From the NCBI RefSeq assembly GCF_024139115.2, contig NC_085140.1:161040452-161104451 (forward strand): a stretch of 64,000 nucleotides of DNA, written 5' to 3'. Below are positions 33,300 through 45,480 of this stretch, in pieces. The position numbers and the translations under genes are program-made. Source of the DNA: Armigeres subalbatus (taxonomy: Eukaryota > Arthropoda > Insecta > Diptera > Culicidae). The notes below the pieces were generated by a model. It searched no databases. It saw only the letters and a program-made list of their open reading frames with translations, and had not been told where the DNA came from. Position 1 is the first letter of the stretch; each line of letters begins with the position of its first letter.

Positions 33300-34735
33300 G
33301 CTCCGTTGAGCATAGAGTTCCGTTTTACAAAGCAAGCTGGAACAGAAAAGCAGCTGCACTGCATGTATCTTTATCAATTTTTTGGAAACATTAACGGTAT
33401 TTACGTTAAATTACGATAGGAAAATCAATTATGTTATTCATAAAATTGAAATAAAAAAGAAACAAGGAATAATCTTGTTTCAATTTAAGAACCATATTTG
33501 AAATGGCAATGTGTTTAAAATCGAAGTAAACACCTGTACTTTAGACATAAATGTTACACATTTTTCACGATTTCATGATTTTTTGTGAGCAAGTAGATAA
33601 CCCTAGAAATCGTTCTACCGATCAGCCAACCTAACGATTAACTTCTTGGGTGAAGCTTCGAGTGGAATACCCTATAAGTTGATCTATGGAAACACGTTGA
33701 CTGACTTGTGATCATGTCTAACTGCATGAAGTATAAAGCTACGGATCAACAAGTGGAGCGTAGAACTTTTCATGTGTAACTGCAATTAGTAATGCTCGTA
33801 GTCTGAACAAATTATTACAATGCTTCAAACCCTAAGCTAAAAATCCACGGTACAAAAGTTGTTATTATATTTCATAAAGGCCTTTTTCAGAAATAAGATT
33901 GCAATGATTGGTTTAATCTTTGATACTATCTGAGCTATGCTAACTTATTGTATTCCTGTTGTATTCGTCGAGTAATGCTGTAAACAACTTAGTTGGTTAA
34001 AAACAGTAACAGTAATTGCAATAATATTTACCGTTTCGTTGCTATCGCGTGGGCCCTAAAAATCTATAACGACCTAAGCTATGTGCACTGAAAATCATGT
34101 AACTGGGGGTGGTTATTGAGTGCAGGCCATTAACAATGGTGTTTGTAATCGTTTACGAAACCTACAGTCTTTAAATGCTAGCAATATTCGAATTAACATA
34201 TAGCTTTATACATCGGATAATTTGGTATATATTGAGCTTAAAAATATCTAAGATTTTGATAATTGGGCGTAGTTGATATAAAGAAGCATCGCACGTAGGA
34301 CAAGAGCTTGCGGTGGAGAACTTTTTGTAGGTGCAAACTGTTCTACCTATAGCTACCAGAGGAGTGGTTTTGCTATGCAACGAAGCTTTTGCGCGAGCAA
34401 GTTCGAATGAGCTTTAATTGCTTCTGCCATTTCACAGATAGGGTGCGCTCATATCATTCAAATCAAATTCGTACGAACACCAGTATGGCATAAAACGTGT
34501 CACGGAATATAGTTTAGGTCAGCAATTGCAGATATGATAATATACTGATTTGGAGTAGTAAAAAGGTAACGAATCTCATAATAGTCAATAGTGATCAGTT
34601 TCGTAAATATTGAAATATTATCCAATGTGCAAATTTGTTTATTAATACTCATTCTTTCGAAATGTGGAAGTCTTAATTTTAAGTACTTCCCGTCTGAGTA
34701 AGGCGAGGCACGATTTTCAGCCTTAATTTTTTTGC
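33300..34735. other. AT-rich sequence, nothing recognised
   Basis: There are no open frames above 70 codons and no repeats or motifs that I can support. Confidence 0.5.
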
Positions 34736-34737
34736 TC

Positions 34738-35140
34738 GGAGGGTTCCGTAGCGTAGTTGGCTATACTTTCGCCTTATAAGCGAATGGCCATGAGTTCGAT
34801 TCCAAACCCCTCCACTAAACCCTCGTCAGTCGCCGGAAGCGCAGTGCGTACGGTGACGTTTTGCGGAAACGCGCCTCGACTGACACGGCTGCCTGCTGAC
34901 GACTGACAAACCTGTTCTTCTCGAAGGCGTTTCTCCTACATGCGGTCATTGGATTTCGCCACATGGACAAATGGACAAAATGGACTCACGATGAGATAAA
35001 CTGGCAACGACAACAATAACGAATTATAGATATCTAAAAATAGATTCTGTGCGGATTCTGTATAGCAGAATACCACAGTAGATCACGGCACAGTAGCTAT
35101 TAGGAACACAAAGTGCAAATAAATATATGAATAAAAAAAA
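34738..35140 (+). mobile_element. tRNA-derived SINE with A-rich tail
   Basis: The head reads GGTTCCGTAGCGTAGTTGGC (A box), then a CTTATAAG anticodon-like loop, then ATGAGTTCGATTCCAAACCCC (B box). A tRNA-unrelated body of about 320 bp follows, ending in ATATATGAATAAAAAAAAGG. The head alone could be mistaken for a tRNA gene, but the acceptor stem does not close cleanly. Confidence 0.7.
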
Positions 35141-35214
35141 GGTTCGAAAAACGACACCGAATTATATTCTATTCTGAACGTTATAAGGCCGATACAAATA
35201 TTTAAAATCCTCCC

Positions 35215-35400
35215 CTCGGATTTTTTTTCCAAAAAAAATATTTTGAGGGGCAACAAAATAAAATTCGGATAATTTCGAGGATTTTCAAAACATTCTTTAA
35301 TTTTTTTTTATTTTTTTTTTCATTTTAATATTTATTTTTTATTATCCCTCCCCCCCTTGACCTTTCGGAGACCAGTAGGACAAAAAGATAATTAAATATT
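35215..35400. repeat. T/A-rich low-complexity stretch
   Basis: Runs of T and A (TTTTTTTTTATTTTTTTTTT) are followed by CCCTCCCCCCC. No coding potential. Confidence 0.6.
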
Positions 35401-35662
35401 TGTAACGGCCTAATTTGCTATCACATAATAAATTTTGATAGCCTTGATGTCCAGATTGAAGTAATAACGGACAGCCTTGAAAAATGCATAAAAGTTTTAC
35501 AAGTTACCCCATTTGACGGTTTTCGAAAAAGGCATAAATGTGTATAAAAAACTTTCGGCATACAGATCTCAGCATTTTTTTGATCATACTTTGAATTCCT
35601 TTTCTGACTATCTACAAACGCTCATTAGATCGTTAACCTACCAAGCACACGAGAACTAGACA

Positions 35663-35740
35663 ATGCTCGTGGAGGATCAACGCATACTTTCAGTCGTTGC
35701 ACGAAAAGTTCTGCGTACCACGTACCAGGGTTACGCCAGC
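35663..35740 (+). pseudogene. Tiny reverse-transcriptase fragment
   Basis: EDQRILSVVARKVLRTTYQG resembles the conserved xxALGVFERKVLRTIxGG segment of the non-LTR relics elsewhere in the window. Only about 25 codons remain. Confidence 0.45.
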
Positions 35741-35744
35741 TATT

Positions 35745-37230
35745 CCGGGAGAACGCCAAGTGAAAATAATAATTTTTGCGTTCAAGTGCACAAAATGAAT
35801 TGGAAGTCGCTTCGATTGAACGTTTTTCATATCGGACACGATTTCATGTGCTTAGTGCTGTTTTGTGCGGTCGGAACGTAATTTATTTACGCGATAAAAC
35901 GTGCTTTTATTGTTCATATTGGGCGCAGAACGATCACGCGATCGCCGATCATAGTTAAGTGTTTGGTTCTGTTTTGTACGGGTGAATAAATCAATTAGAA
36001 AATAAAACCTTCAGTGTCCGTTTTCTCTCGTTTGATAATAGACGAAGAACGATCGCGCGATCATCGTTATGTTTGGTTCTGCTAGACTGCTCATGATTAC
36101 ATATTTGTAACATTTGCTTTTTTTCGAATTTCGAGTTATTAATCGTCTTGAAATTGTTGGTTCTTTCGATAGGTTTGATGAAATCAGAAAAAAAACTACC
36201 AAGTTGTTTTGTAACATTGAGAAAAGTGACCGCATTATAGTAACATTGGGAAATGTTGTCGCTTTTAAACCTTATGTCCCGAACAAAAATTAACCCAATT
36301 GATTTGTACTTGAATACAAAGTAATGTAAATGTTGCTACCGAAGAATTCAACTGAAACAAGTTTTTATTTATATTTAGCAATTTTTTGAGAATCATTTAG
36401 ATTTCCATACTTCCATACTTCCATACGCAATTTACGCAAACTTTATCCTTCCATTTCTCCCATGCGTAGATGCGGTCGATTAATCGGTTAATTATTGCGT
36501 GCTCGTGTTATTGCTCTGATGGTCGCATCACTTATCAGTGTGAATCCATGCTCAACAATACCTACCTATTTACATATGTTCCTTCCTGTGATTTTTGTGG
36601 ACACGCAGAGGTGGACACGGTCTCTTAATAGCAAAAATCACCGTCTAATGATCCTTCCTTGTTTCGAACTGACTTTAAGTACATTACCGGCGCCGTAATT
36701 AATCTTTGGATTTTTTTAATTATCCAGTCAGCCGTTCAATTGATTCATTGTGCAATTTCACTGATTCTTGTCAAACACGGAGTAGCAACCATTGATATGT
36801 ACAGTCAATCAAAGCTAAGCTAAGCTAAAGTGCTGCGTACCGCGTAGCATACTGTTAAGAGAATTTTGACGCCATGGAAACCAGACGTCTGCACTGACCC
36901 GGGCATGTATCGACAATGTCGAAAAAAAAACCGGTAAAAAATGGCTCTAAATAGCGATCCGATGGTCAGGTGGACAAAGAATGGATAAATTTTTTTGTGA
37001 ACAACTTAGGCCAGTCTGGCCTAAGTTTGAATAAATGATATGGAAAATAAAATGAAAATGGGTACAAATATCAAAATTGAACTTCTAAACATTCAAATCA
37101 AAATGATTGCGATTGCCACAAAATCTGTTACCTCTTCAGAACGTCTGTATTAAATGATACCCAAGGAAAACATAAATTGTATAATTTCATTGACGAAATT
37201 GAAAATAATATCTCTTTGATACGAAGCTGC
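35745..37230. other. Non-coding sequence downstream of protease gene A
   Basis: A local repeat GAACGATCACGCGATCGCCG / GAACGATCGCGCGATCATCG occurs near 35930 and 36050. No gene was recognised. No canonical AATAAA lies within about 100 bases downstream of the gene A stop on the minus strand. Confidence 0.4.
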
Positions 37231-37236
37231 CATCAA

Positions 37237-40200
37237 CTATTTTTCCTGGTCCACGATCCTCGAAATCCACTCAGTATATCTGTTGATACTGGTAAAGACG
37301 TCCGTATAGTTATGCTTGCATCCCGGAAATCCAAACGAAAATATCCCTTTCATGAAATACCGACTTTTTCTGTCAACTCGCTTCACATACTGCATTGGAG
37401 CCCCACTCATAAAGTGGAAACAATTTCGTATTTCTTCCTGATAGTACGTTCCACAGATATGATTTCCCGTGGTTTGAATCTTGAACTTTCCATAAACCGC
37501 TTTGCACGTGTCGGGGTCTTCTAGCAAAACCTTGTCTCTAGTGAGAACGTGAGCGTCTTTGCCAACACGCTTCCACCCACTAACGATGTACTCCTCGCTA
37601 TGATCCTCCGACGTTGGAATGCAAATCGGTTTCACATTGGCACGGCTTATGTCCGCTGGGAACATCAACTTCAATATCGCTATATTGTTGTCGTAACGAG
37701 GTTTATTAAACGCAGGATGCTTAAACACCTTTTGCACATCGATTGATTGGATACTGGTAACGACCTCATTCCCTTTCAACCGTTTACCAACGTCAGGGTT
37801 CGTCTTCTGGTTGTACTCTCCAAGACGAACCGATTTTCTGAAAATGAAAAATAAAACTAAATTAAACCTTGAATTGAGAAGTGGCCAGCAGATTTACAGC
37901 TTATATTTTTTTAAACTGCTATCTACGCAATGACCAACGGTGACCACGAAAAGAGGATGTATGAGGGCTCCGTTGCAGAAAGTTTGGACGGTCATTGACA
38001 AATCGCCTTTGAACTCCAACATGGCTGTCCACGGATATTGTAAGAAGACCGGTTTGTCCAGCTCGTACGTTGTGATGTCATGTTCGTCAAGTCCACAATC
38101 TCCTAAATCCAACAAATTTCTTTTCTTTGCCGTCGCTTGGTGATCATAGATCCATTTCAGATAGTATGGGATGTCGGTGAAAACGACGAACTGTTGAGGA
38201 TCGCAATGATTGCTGGACTCGGAACGAGCCCCGGTACTGACCAGCCCACGTATGTACCAAGCGTTATCGAAACGGAAAAACATCCCACCTCCGCTGTCTC
38301 CGTCGCACACATTTGTCTTGTTACGATTTCCGGCGCAATAGTTGCTGTTGTCTTCGGAAAGCAGCTTGTCGAAATGTTGCGGTTTGCTTTTCAGACAAGT
38401 TGCATGATCTACCACTGACAGGGTGGCTTCTTGGAGGATATCCATGGGTTTGCTATCATCTCCCAGTCCCCAGCCAACGACATACCCGCTGGATGATATG
38501 ACCTCGTTCAAATCGGACTTTTTCTGAGGCCATAGACAAATCGGTTGGATGTAGTCAGAGTAAATGATGTCCTCTTCCGTTCGTAGTAGGGCGATATCGT
38601 TTTTCATGTTTTCGGTGTTGTAATTAACATGCCGAATAATCTCAACGATTTCGTGACTCTTGGTATGGTCGTAGGGAGCACTTTTATTGTGTAGGCCAAG
38701 TTTCACAAGAAGACGCTCCGGGGCAAAGAGCGATCGAAACTGACTCGTACAGTGTGCAGCTGGAATTTTATAGAAAATATCATTAGGGAGTATGATTATA
38801 ATAATTGCAATTATTATAACGATGTCAATGTTGAGTAAATCGAGCAGCAGAGTAGAATTGCATTAATTCGAATAAGTCGAAGAATCTATTGGAGGTATCC
38901 ATTTTCCTTTGATGGGATTCGAACCCATGACCCTTCAGTACACTGGATTGGTTCTTTTTGTCAATTAAGCTAGGATCTCGTCGGCCCCCGCAGCTCAGTG
39001 GTTACCGATGAGCCTAAAATTTATGAACCGAACATATGGTGGATGTACTCACAATCTAATTTTCGAACCAACGCCACAGTGGGGAAAATCCGACTCAAAA
39101 AGGTACCTATTTATTGCGGCTACTTGCTGCGCTGGTAAAAAAAACCTTTCCTAGAGACAAAATCCCAACAAATCGAATGGTGATTTTTTCATTCGCCGGA
39201 AATTATGGGAACTGGCCGTTTTGCCCCATTTACCCCCAAAAAACATATTTCTTCTATGACAGCTACAACTTAATATCGATTGCGGCTAATTATTTCTATG
39301 TTTTCTGAGCTTATTTTGTAGTACAAATAGTATGTATTCCGCCCTTGAATGATGACTGGAAGGAACCTTTAGCTTCAGAAAACATAGAATTAGCTATACT
39401 CGTATTTTCTACTAAATTTACTTCAGAAAATGTAGAAATAGTTAGCCGCAATCGATTTTAAATTGTAGCTGTCATAGAAGAAATATGATTTTTGGTGATA
39501 TGGAAATGCTAATATCATCTTCCAAACTTGGACGTACATGTTCATGATAGAATTAAAGGTGAAAGTATAGAATTGATAGTTCCGTTAGGATACGGCAGGC
39601 ATGAAGAATGTTTTTTTATAGAAGTCGATTTGAAAGCGAGCGGAGGGCAATATTTGTAATGGCACATATCACACGACCTTCCTTCTGCCAAGCTCCCGTA
39701 TGAAGGGGGAGGGAAGAATATCAGTGTGGAAGCTGATATATCTCCACTGGCCAGATGACTCTTTCGGCCAAATGACGCTTTCGGCTAAACGACCCTTTCG
39801 GCTAAATTACTCTTTGTGCAAAATGACCCTTTCAGCCAATTGTCCCTTTCGGCCAAACGACCCTTCCTGCCAAATCACCCTTTCGTCCAAGTGACTTTCG
39901 GCCAGATGGGTTTCGGCCTAATGGTTTCTTCGGCCTAGTGGCATTCGGCCAAATGGGCTAATTTCTCAGTTTTCAAATGACCTATTCGGCCAAACGACCC
40001 TTTCGGCCAAATGACTTTTTAGACCAAAAGACCCTTTCGGCCTTATGACCTTTTCAGACAATCGACCCTTTAGGCCAAACGACCTACTCGACCAATTGAC
40101 CCTTTCGGCCAATTGACATTTTCGGCTAAATGATCCTTTCAGCCAAACGACGCCTTCGGCCAAACGACCCTTTCGGCCAAATGACTTTCAGCCAGATGAG

Positions 40201-43200
40201 TTTCGGCCTAGTGGCATTCGGTCAAATGGGTTTCGGCCAAACGACCCTACCCCTTCGTTGCAGACATACAAAGAGAAACACTATGAATGCCTTATGACGT
40301 TAGTCATTCAAGAGACCAAGAGGAAACGGAAATCTTTCTTCGAATACGTTCCCTACGTTTGAGATAGGCAAAATTTTGACGTAATTCAAATTAGCATAAC
40401 TTTGCTTAAAATAATCCCACTTTTGACAAAACCAGAAGCATCGGACGAAAAATAACTTATGATGAAAAAATGATGTGTATCAACCATTCGTCTAACACCT
40501 TTTACCTTCTTTAGGGTCGTTGGAAAGTTGGCCTACCGCCGTCTACGGGAGAACCATGGAACAGACGGTTTACGACATTCCGCCTTCCGACCTGATTATG
40601 GAACGGATCACTTCTTTGTTAGTCCAAATTAATACACAAACCTTGTATCGGGGCCCTCCTTAGCCGTGCGGTTAGACGCGCGGCTACAAAGCAAGACCAT
40701 GTTGAGGGTGGCTGGGTTCGATTCCTGGTGCCGGTCTAGACAAGTTTCGGATTGGAAATTGTCTCGACTTCCCTGGACATAAAAGTATCATCGTGTTAGC
40801 CTCATGATACACGAATGCAAAAATGGTAACCTGGCTTAGAAACCTCGCAGTTAATAACTGTGAAGGTGCTTAATGAACACTAAGCTGCGAGGCGGCTCTG
40901 TCCCAGTGAGAAGATGTAATGCCAATTAGAAGAAGAAGAAGTTGTATCGCTTAACATCTCGAAGACGTTTAACTGCACATGGACGCTTTTTGTTAACCAA
41001 CAGCTTAGTGATTGACTCTCCCGCAGCATTCTGTCTTTTGTCCGGAAGTTTCTCATGGGGCGTTCCATCCAAGTGCTCATCGGAAATCAAGTCTCAAGAA
41101 CCTACCGTTTGTACCCCAACAATTAGGCTATTTTACGTTCCCATGAACGGGGCTTTCCGGAGTAAAAATCAGTTGCAAAACTAGAGTGAATCCAGTTCGA
41201 ACCCTGTCTAAACCTCACAGAGCCAACAACCGAGTGGTCTGGTTAAGGATTGGTCATGCTATCATTGAAATCCACCTTCTCTGCGGTCTGGGGCTCACCG
41301 TTTATCTGGCCGTAACATTATCGATACTCTGACACCGACCTTCAACCGGTACACCAGAGTTGCTTTTGGGATGCTGTCATCCACACCAGCCAAGTCAGCA
41401 TATGCTGAGTCAGACATCCTACCTGCTCCCTATCATGTGTAGGCGGCCATCTGCCGCAAAGTCATTTACAATTCATCACAATTACCCCCGAGACCATAGC
41501 ATCGCTCTTCTTGTTCAAAGAGACCGACTTCCAACAAACGAGTTAACATTCGATTTTCAATTATATGGATTGAATTTTACAAGCAAGCACAGTTTAAATT
41601 TATTTCTATTTGAGAGAAAAGTAAGATCGATTGGATGTTGCGTTTATTTGCATGCTCCAAATATGTGCATGGAAATATATTTAAGATCACAACATATTTT
41701 TAACTGTGTGCGCACTGGTATGAAGCGAGAAGCTGGAATTCCTCTACACTTCTGCAAGAGGTGACAACTCAGAGACACTCAGAAGCAAGAATATAGGTAT
41801 ACGGATGGATCGGATTTAGATCGTAGAGACGAAGTCACCAGGACAAACTTAATGATTTCGGACAGCTTGCCGGACATGTGCAGATTTTTTTTTCCGCCGT
41901 AGCTACTACATATTGTGTTTACTGCTGCTATCTATCGAGGAAGCCGATCTTGATCCTTATTGACTCGCTCAGCGTTATCTCCATACTACAGAGCGATCAT
42001 CCTAAGCTGTTCAGCGCCAGTATACGACGTTTGCCTCGATCTCAGGGCCCTACGGATTTCTAGAAAACACCGCTGCCAGCGTCATTGCTGGCCTCGGATA
42101 CCGAGGACAGCACTCCGCAAGGACCATCCTTCTGGTGGACACTATGACCTAGATCATGAAGACTATCTGCCGCTCATTTTTCTTCTCGTTAATATCACTT
42201 AATATGCGAAAATTAAATAAATTTTTAGCAATGGTGAGGTTTAGTCAGTACGTGTCTATTTTTTACATTCATTGTACTAATTGTAGATAAATGTGAGATA
42301 TGCGGAAAGCTTCAAAAACGTTTAAATAAAGGGGCCGTAATTTATTCCCACACACGCTCCGACATGTTGTACAACTTTGACTCCGCCCCCAAGTTTGTGC
42401 GACCAGTTGGTACAACGAACAGTTGGTACAACAAAAACCCCAACAAACGTAATATTTCGTCATTTTCTTTGTGTATATGCTGATGTGTTTGGTGCTTTTT
42501 CACGAATACTGAATCGGATGAATTGGATTGGAATGAAATAGGATTGGAGTGCAATTAGATTGGATTTGAATTGGAATGGGATTAAAATTAGATTGGTTGT
42601 GGATTGAATTGAATTTTATTGGCTCGTGAATGGCATGGTATTGGAATTTTAGTGATGATGGAGCGGTTTGCGACGTCAATCGTCTAGAGTCTAGAGCATG
42701 GGTTATGGAGCGTGGGTTCGATTCCCGCCCCGGTAAGGAGAAAACTTTTCGTGATCGAAAAATTCTCCTCCGGTCCACTGGGTGTTATGTGTCCGGTCCG
42801 TTGTTTAGGTGTAAAGTGTTCAGCCTGTACGACCTCTGGTCGAAGACGGTGTTACTGTCTTTTAATTGTATTGGAATCAGATTTTCACAGTCCATACAGG
42901 AATTCCTCCGGATGCTCCTCCCGAAATTTCTCTGGAAGTTCCTCCTGGAATTTCTAAGGAAGTTCTTCCAGAAGATTGTCTCAAAATTCCTCCCGGAATT
43001 CCTTCGGAAGATTCTCCCGGAGTTCCTCAGAAGTGCATTCTGGAAATCCTCTAGAAGCTCCTGCCGGAATTTCTCCGGAAGTTTTGTCCGGAAGTTCCAT
43101 CAGGAAGTTCCTCCAGTAATACCTCCGAAAGTTCCTCCGGGAATTCCTCCGGAAAATCCTCCAGGAATGCCTTCACCGGAAGTTTCTTTTGGGATTCCTC

Positions 43201-44383
43201 CGGAAGATTCTTCCGGAATTCCTCCGGAAGATCCTTCCGAAAGTTCATCCGGAGGCTCCTCCCGGAATTCCTCCAAAAGTTCCTTCCAGAATTCCATCGG
43301 AAGTTTCTCCCGGAATTCCTCCGGAAGTTCCTCCTGAAATTCCTCCGAAAGTTTCTCCGGAACTCCTCCGGGAGTTTCACCGGAATTCCTCCGGATGTTC
43401 CTACCGGAATTCCTCCGAAAGTAACTCCCGCAATAGAAGTTGTTTCAAAAGTTCAAGCGTGGATTCTTCCGAAAATTTTCCCGGATTTTTTTTAGATATG
43501 GTCTCTCAGAAATTCTATCAGAGTTCCTCCTGAAAATCCCCAAAAACTCTTTTCAAATTACTTGCTTTAATTTTTGAGATGTTGTACGATTTTTGTAAAT
43601 TTGTTTGTTCTACAATTCTGGAAATATTTGAAGGATTTTTGAAAGATTCATTGAGATCCGAAAGATGTTATTTAACTATTGAATGAAAAACACTTCAAAC
43701 CGTATTTTGAGATTTCGTGAATAATCTTGATACTGGGGGCGAAAATACGACTGTCGCTCGAGCTCACTTCGGTTTTCAACAGGAACTACAATTTATTTAC
43801 TGTGAGAAATTCTTGTAAGGTTTCGTCAGAGTTTTAAATTTTTGTAATTACCTACCAGTTATAAAATTCACTATGAATTCAAATGGCTTATGAACCCAAC
43901 AAAGTCAAACCTAATTAGCATTCCATTTGCCTATTTACCTACTATTGGTTTGTATCGATCATTATATTTTGAACCGCCTGCAGTGCTTGGCCAGTTGTCG
44001 CAAAAGCGTTCTTATGATAAAGTAGTAGCATGACAGAAACAATGAATTTTGCTCACCGGTCAATATGAAATTTTCGCTGATGATAGTTCCTCCGCAAATG
44101 TACGTTTGCTTTTTGGAATTTCTTATGAAAATAGCAGCATGCCAAGGCCAGTCACCTTCGTGGGCTGCATCTCCCGAAACGATCAACCCAAGATGAGTCA
44201 GCTGCCGTTGTCCACAACTAACTAGAACAAATCAAAACATCAAGATATGTTTCGCATGATCTTTATCCGACGTTACGTACCTCCATCTGAGGCTAAGCAG
44301 CGGTTATCCGACAATAAAAACAATAACTCTAACAATGTAATCCAAACTAGGGGAAACACCGCACTGATAACTTTTGATCCCAT
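37237..44383 (-). CDS. Secreted double-domain serine protease, gene A (4 exons, 576 aa)
   Basis: Predicted secreted chymotrypsin-fold protease with two tandem domains. Exons are 44383-44281, 44221-44057, 38759-37898 and 37837-37237; all three introns have GT-AG ends and the frame is continuous. Exon 1 encodes a signal peptide (MGSKVISAVFPLVWITLLEL...). Domain 1 starts after Leu47 at IVSGD and has His92 (AAHC), Asp144 (NDIALL) and Ser245 (CDGDSGGG). The base of its S1 pocket is Asn (TNVCDGD), so trypsin-like specificity is not expected. Domain 2, from about Cys311, keeps His366 (VGHC), but the Asp is Asn (NNIAIL) and the DSGG box reads MSGA, so it is probably inactive. Known relatives act in immune and developmental proteolytic cascades; a role here is inference. 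Paralogue of gene B at 49819. Confidence 0.85.
38885..38995 (-). mobile_element. tRNA-like SINE head
   Basis: On the minus strand, GACGAGATCCTAGCTTAATTG followed by TCATGGGTTCGAATCCCATC gives an A-box-like and a clear B-box match. The region is intronic to gene A. Its downstream body is short or decayed. Confidence 0.5.
39745..40250. repeat. Minisatellite, 17-18 bp unit (TTTCGGCCAAACGACCC)
   Basis: About 25 degenerate copies of TTTCGGCCAAATGACCC-type units follow one another, with variants such as TTCGGCTAAACGACCC and TTCGGCCTAGTGGCA. It lies in the large intron of gene A. Confidence 0.85.
40651..40941 (+). mobile_element. Feilai-type SINE with 8-bp target duplication
   Basis: The head GGGCCCTCCTTAGCCGTGCG...GGCTGGGTTCGATTCCTGG has tRNA-like A and B boxes. 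A unique body follows and the element ends in (GAA)n. TTGTATCG flanks it on both sides (40643-40650 and 40942-40949). A second copy is at 57945-58235. Head, body and triplet tail match what I know of Feilai from Aedes aegypti. It is intronic to gene A and opposite to its transcription. Confidence 0.85.
41270..42140 (+). pseudogene. Non-LTR retroelement C-terminal part with RNase H relic
   Basis: The frame at 41340-41440 reads RYTRVAFGMLSSTPAKSAYAES, similar to the segment between reverse transcriptase and RNase H in I-type elements (allusive to ALGALKSSPVESIYAEAG). YTDGSDL near 41805 is the first RNase H motif, and LILIDSLSVISILQSDHP near 41950 is the DSxSVI-type motif. Frameshifts break it. 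It lies in the large intron of gene A. Confidence 0.65.
42500..42640. repeat. Degenerate (GATTG)n repeat
   Basis: GGATTGGAATGAAATAGGAT and GAATTGGAATGGGATTAAAA repeat imperfectly with a period near 5 and its multiples. Non-coding, within the gene A intron. Confidence 0.65.
42650..42860 (+). mobile_element. tRNA-derived SINE
   Basis: GATGGAGCGGTTTGCGACG at the start and GAGCGTGGGTTCGATTCCCG (a B-box match) about 55 bp later form a tRNA-like head, followed by about 120 bp of unrelated body. It lies in the gene A intron. Confidence 0.6.
42890..43460. repeat. Minisatellite, 12/24-bp unit (CCTCCGGAA type)
   Basis: GGAATTCCTCCGGAAGTTCC-type units repeat for about 570 bp. Because the period is a multiple of three, both strands have long open frames (Pro-Pro-Gly-Ile-like on the plus strand, Glu/Phe/Arg-rich on the minus). 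I treat these as by-products. It is in the gene A intron. Confidence 0.85.
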
Positions 44384-45100
44384 CGTTTAGTTTTAGGTAT
44401 TCGATCGCGTTCACTACCCTGACGATGCTTTGCCAATTGGAACCGTCCTCATGTCCAGACGCGGCTGTACTGACAATGCTATTACGTTCGATGCGGATGC
44501 TGGATCGATCTTGAGCGCCATTGAGAGTTTAGAATGATTCACGAAACGAGAGAAATTGAGTGAATGAATTGCTTATGAAGAAGTGGCGATTCTCAAGACA
44601 CCTCTGCTTTTCTAGTATGGGGAATCCCTTATGTTAAATTATAACATTTCTTCATAAAAGATTTGAACCTTCTCGTTTGAGATATGTTACAGACTGCCTT
44701 ATATTTCGCATGAACAAGTTGTACTTTCATTAGCATGATTCATATACCATTCAATGCGACTAAAATAAATAGACTGAATAGAAAATAAGAAGCCTATTTC
44801 CATACAAAAAACTTGGTTGCTACTCTAATGAATAAATTAAATAAATCAGGTTGGAATCAATTATTGAAAATGTAATGTTTTTAATGATTTGGAAATCAGT
44901 AATCATCAGTTATCAGAATCGTTCCAACGAACATTGGAGGTGGGTAAAGCGTTTGTATAACTGCAAATAGTCTCTTCAGCTAAAAAACTAGCTTATTCGG
45001 CTAAAATTGTTTGATGGGGTTAAAATTGCATTGGGTTTTTATTCTTGATTTGTTTGTATTGTTTGTAATAATTTTATTTTTATACTTTGGTATTTATTTC
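44384..45100. other. Region upstream of protease gene A
   Basis: This would hold the gene A promoter; no clear TATA box was identified. On the minus strand a different frame is open from about 44545 into the signal-peptide exon and reads, in part, DRSSIRIERNSIVSTAASG and GSNWQSIVRVVNAIEYLKL. It has no ATG in frame and no recognised similarity, so its status is unresolved. Confidence 0.4.
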
Positions 45101-45109
45101 TTTTGACAG

Positions 45110-45480
45110 CTTTTATTTATGAACTAGCTTTATGTACCCGGCCTTGCTCGGAATTGCCAGTTTGGTTCGCAGATTTTTTTTATAATCGGAAAATGATAAA
45201 ACCAATTGGTCAACAGGGTAATTGTGTTTACTTATTGATACTTCATCATTTGATTGAAAGAAGGCTTTTGGAAACATTTTCTGATTTTAAAGAAGGGATC
45301 GTGAGTTTGAATAGCCTTATTCCGGGCAAACGTTTATTTCTAAAGAAGGAAAAACATCCACCGATGCCTTATTCCGGGCGAAAGCATATTTTTAAAGAAG
45401 GGATCACACCCTCCATTGCCTTATCCCGGGAAAATTCCTACTTTTGAAGAAGCATTCACATCTACTATCCAGAAGAAAAC
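45110..45480. repeat. Degenerate tandem repeat near 57 bp period
   Basis: After TTTATGTACCCGGCCTTGCTC, three units containing CCTTATTCCGGGCAAACG and TTTCTAAAGAAGG occur at about 45320, 45370 and 45420. The opening phrase has a weak echo near 55080 (TTTATGTTCGACCTTGCTTG). This looks like the start of the larger satellite-bearing repeat that follows. Confidence 0.55.

Larger units (their letters stand above)
38760..44056 (-). other. 5.3-kb intron of protease gene A
   Basis: The donor is ACCG|GTGAGC (exon ends at 44057) and the acceptor TTCCAG|CTGCAC (exon starts at 38759). Joining them gives ILTAAHC across a split Ala codon, exactly as in the uninterrupted paralogue. The intron holds at least three SINEs, two minisatellites and an RNase H relic. 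The other introns of the gene are 59 and 60 bp. Confidence 0.85.

Noticed and set aside
34738..34816. Possible tRNA gene
   Set aside because: The acceptor stem does not pair well and a long SINE body with an A-rich tail follows.
40651..40730. Possible tRNA gene
   Set aside because: A and B boxes are present, but the sequence continues as a SINE with a (GAA)n tail and target duplication, and has a second copy in the window.
42630..43380. Proline-rich 235-codon frame and opposing 109-codon frame
   Set aside because: Both are translations of a minisatellite with a period divisible by three.
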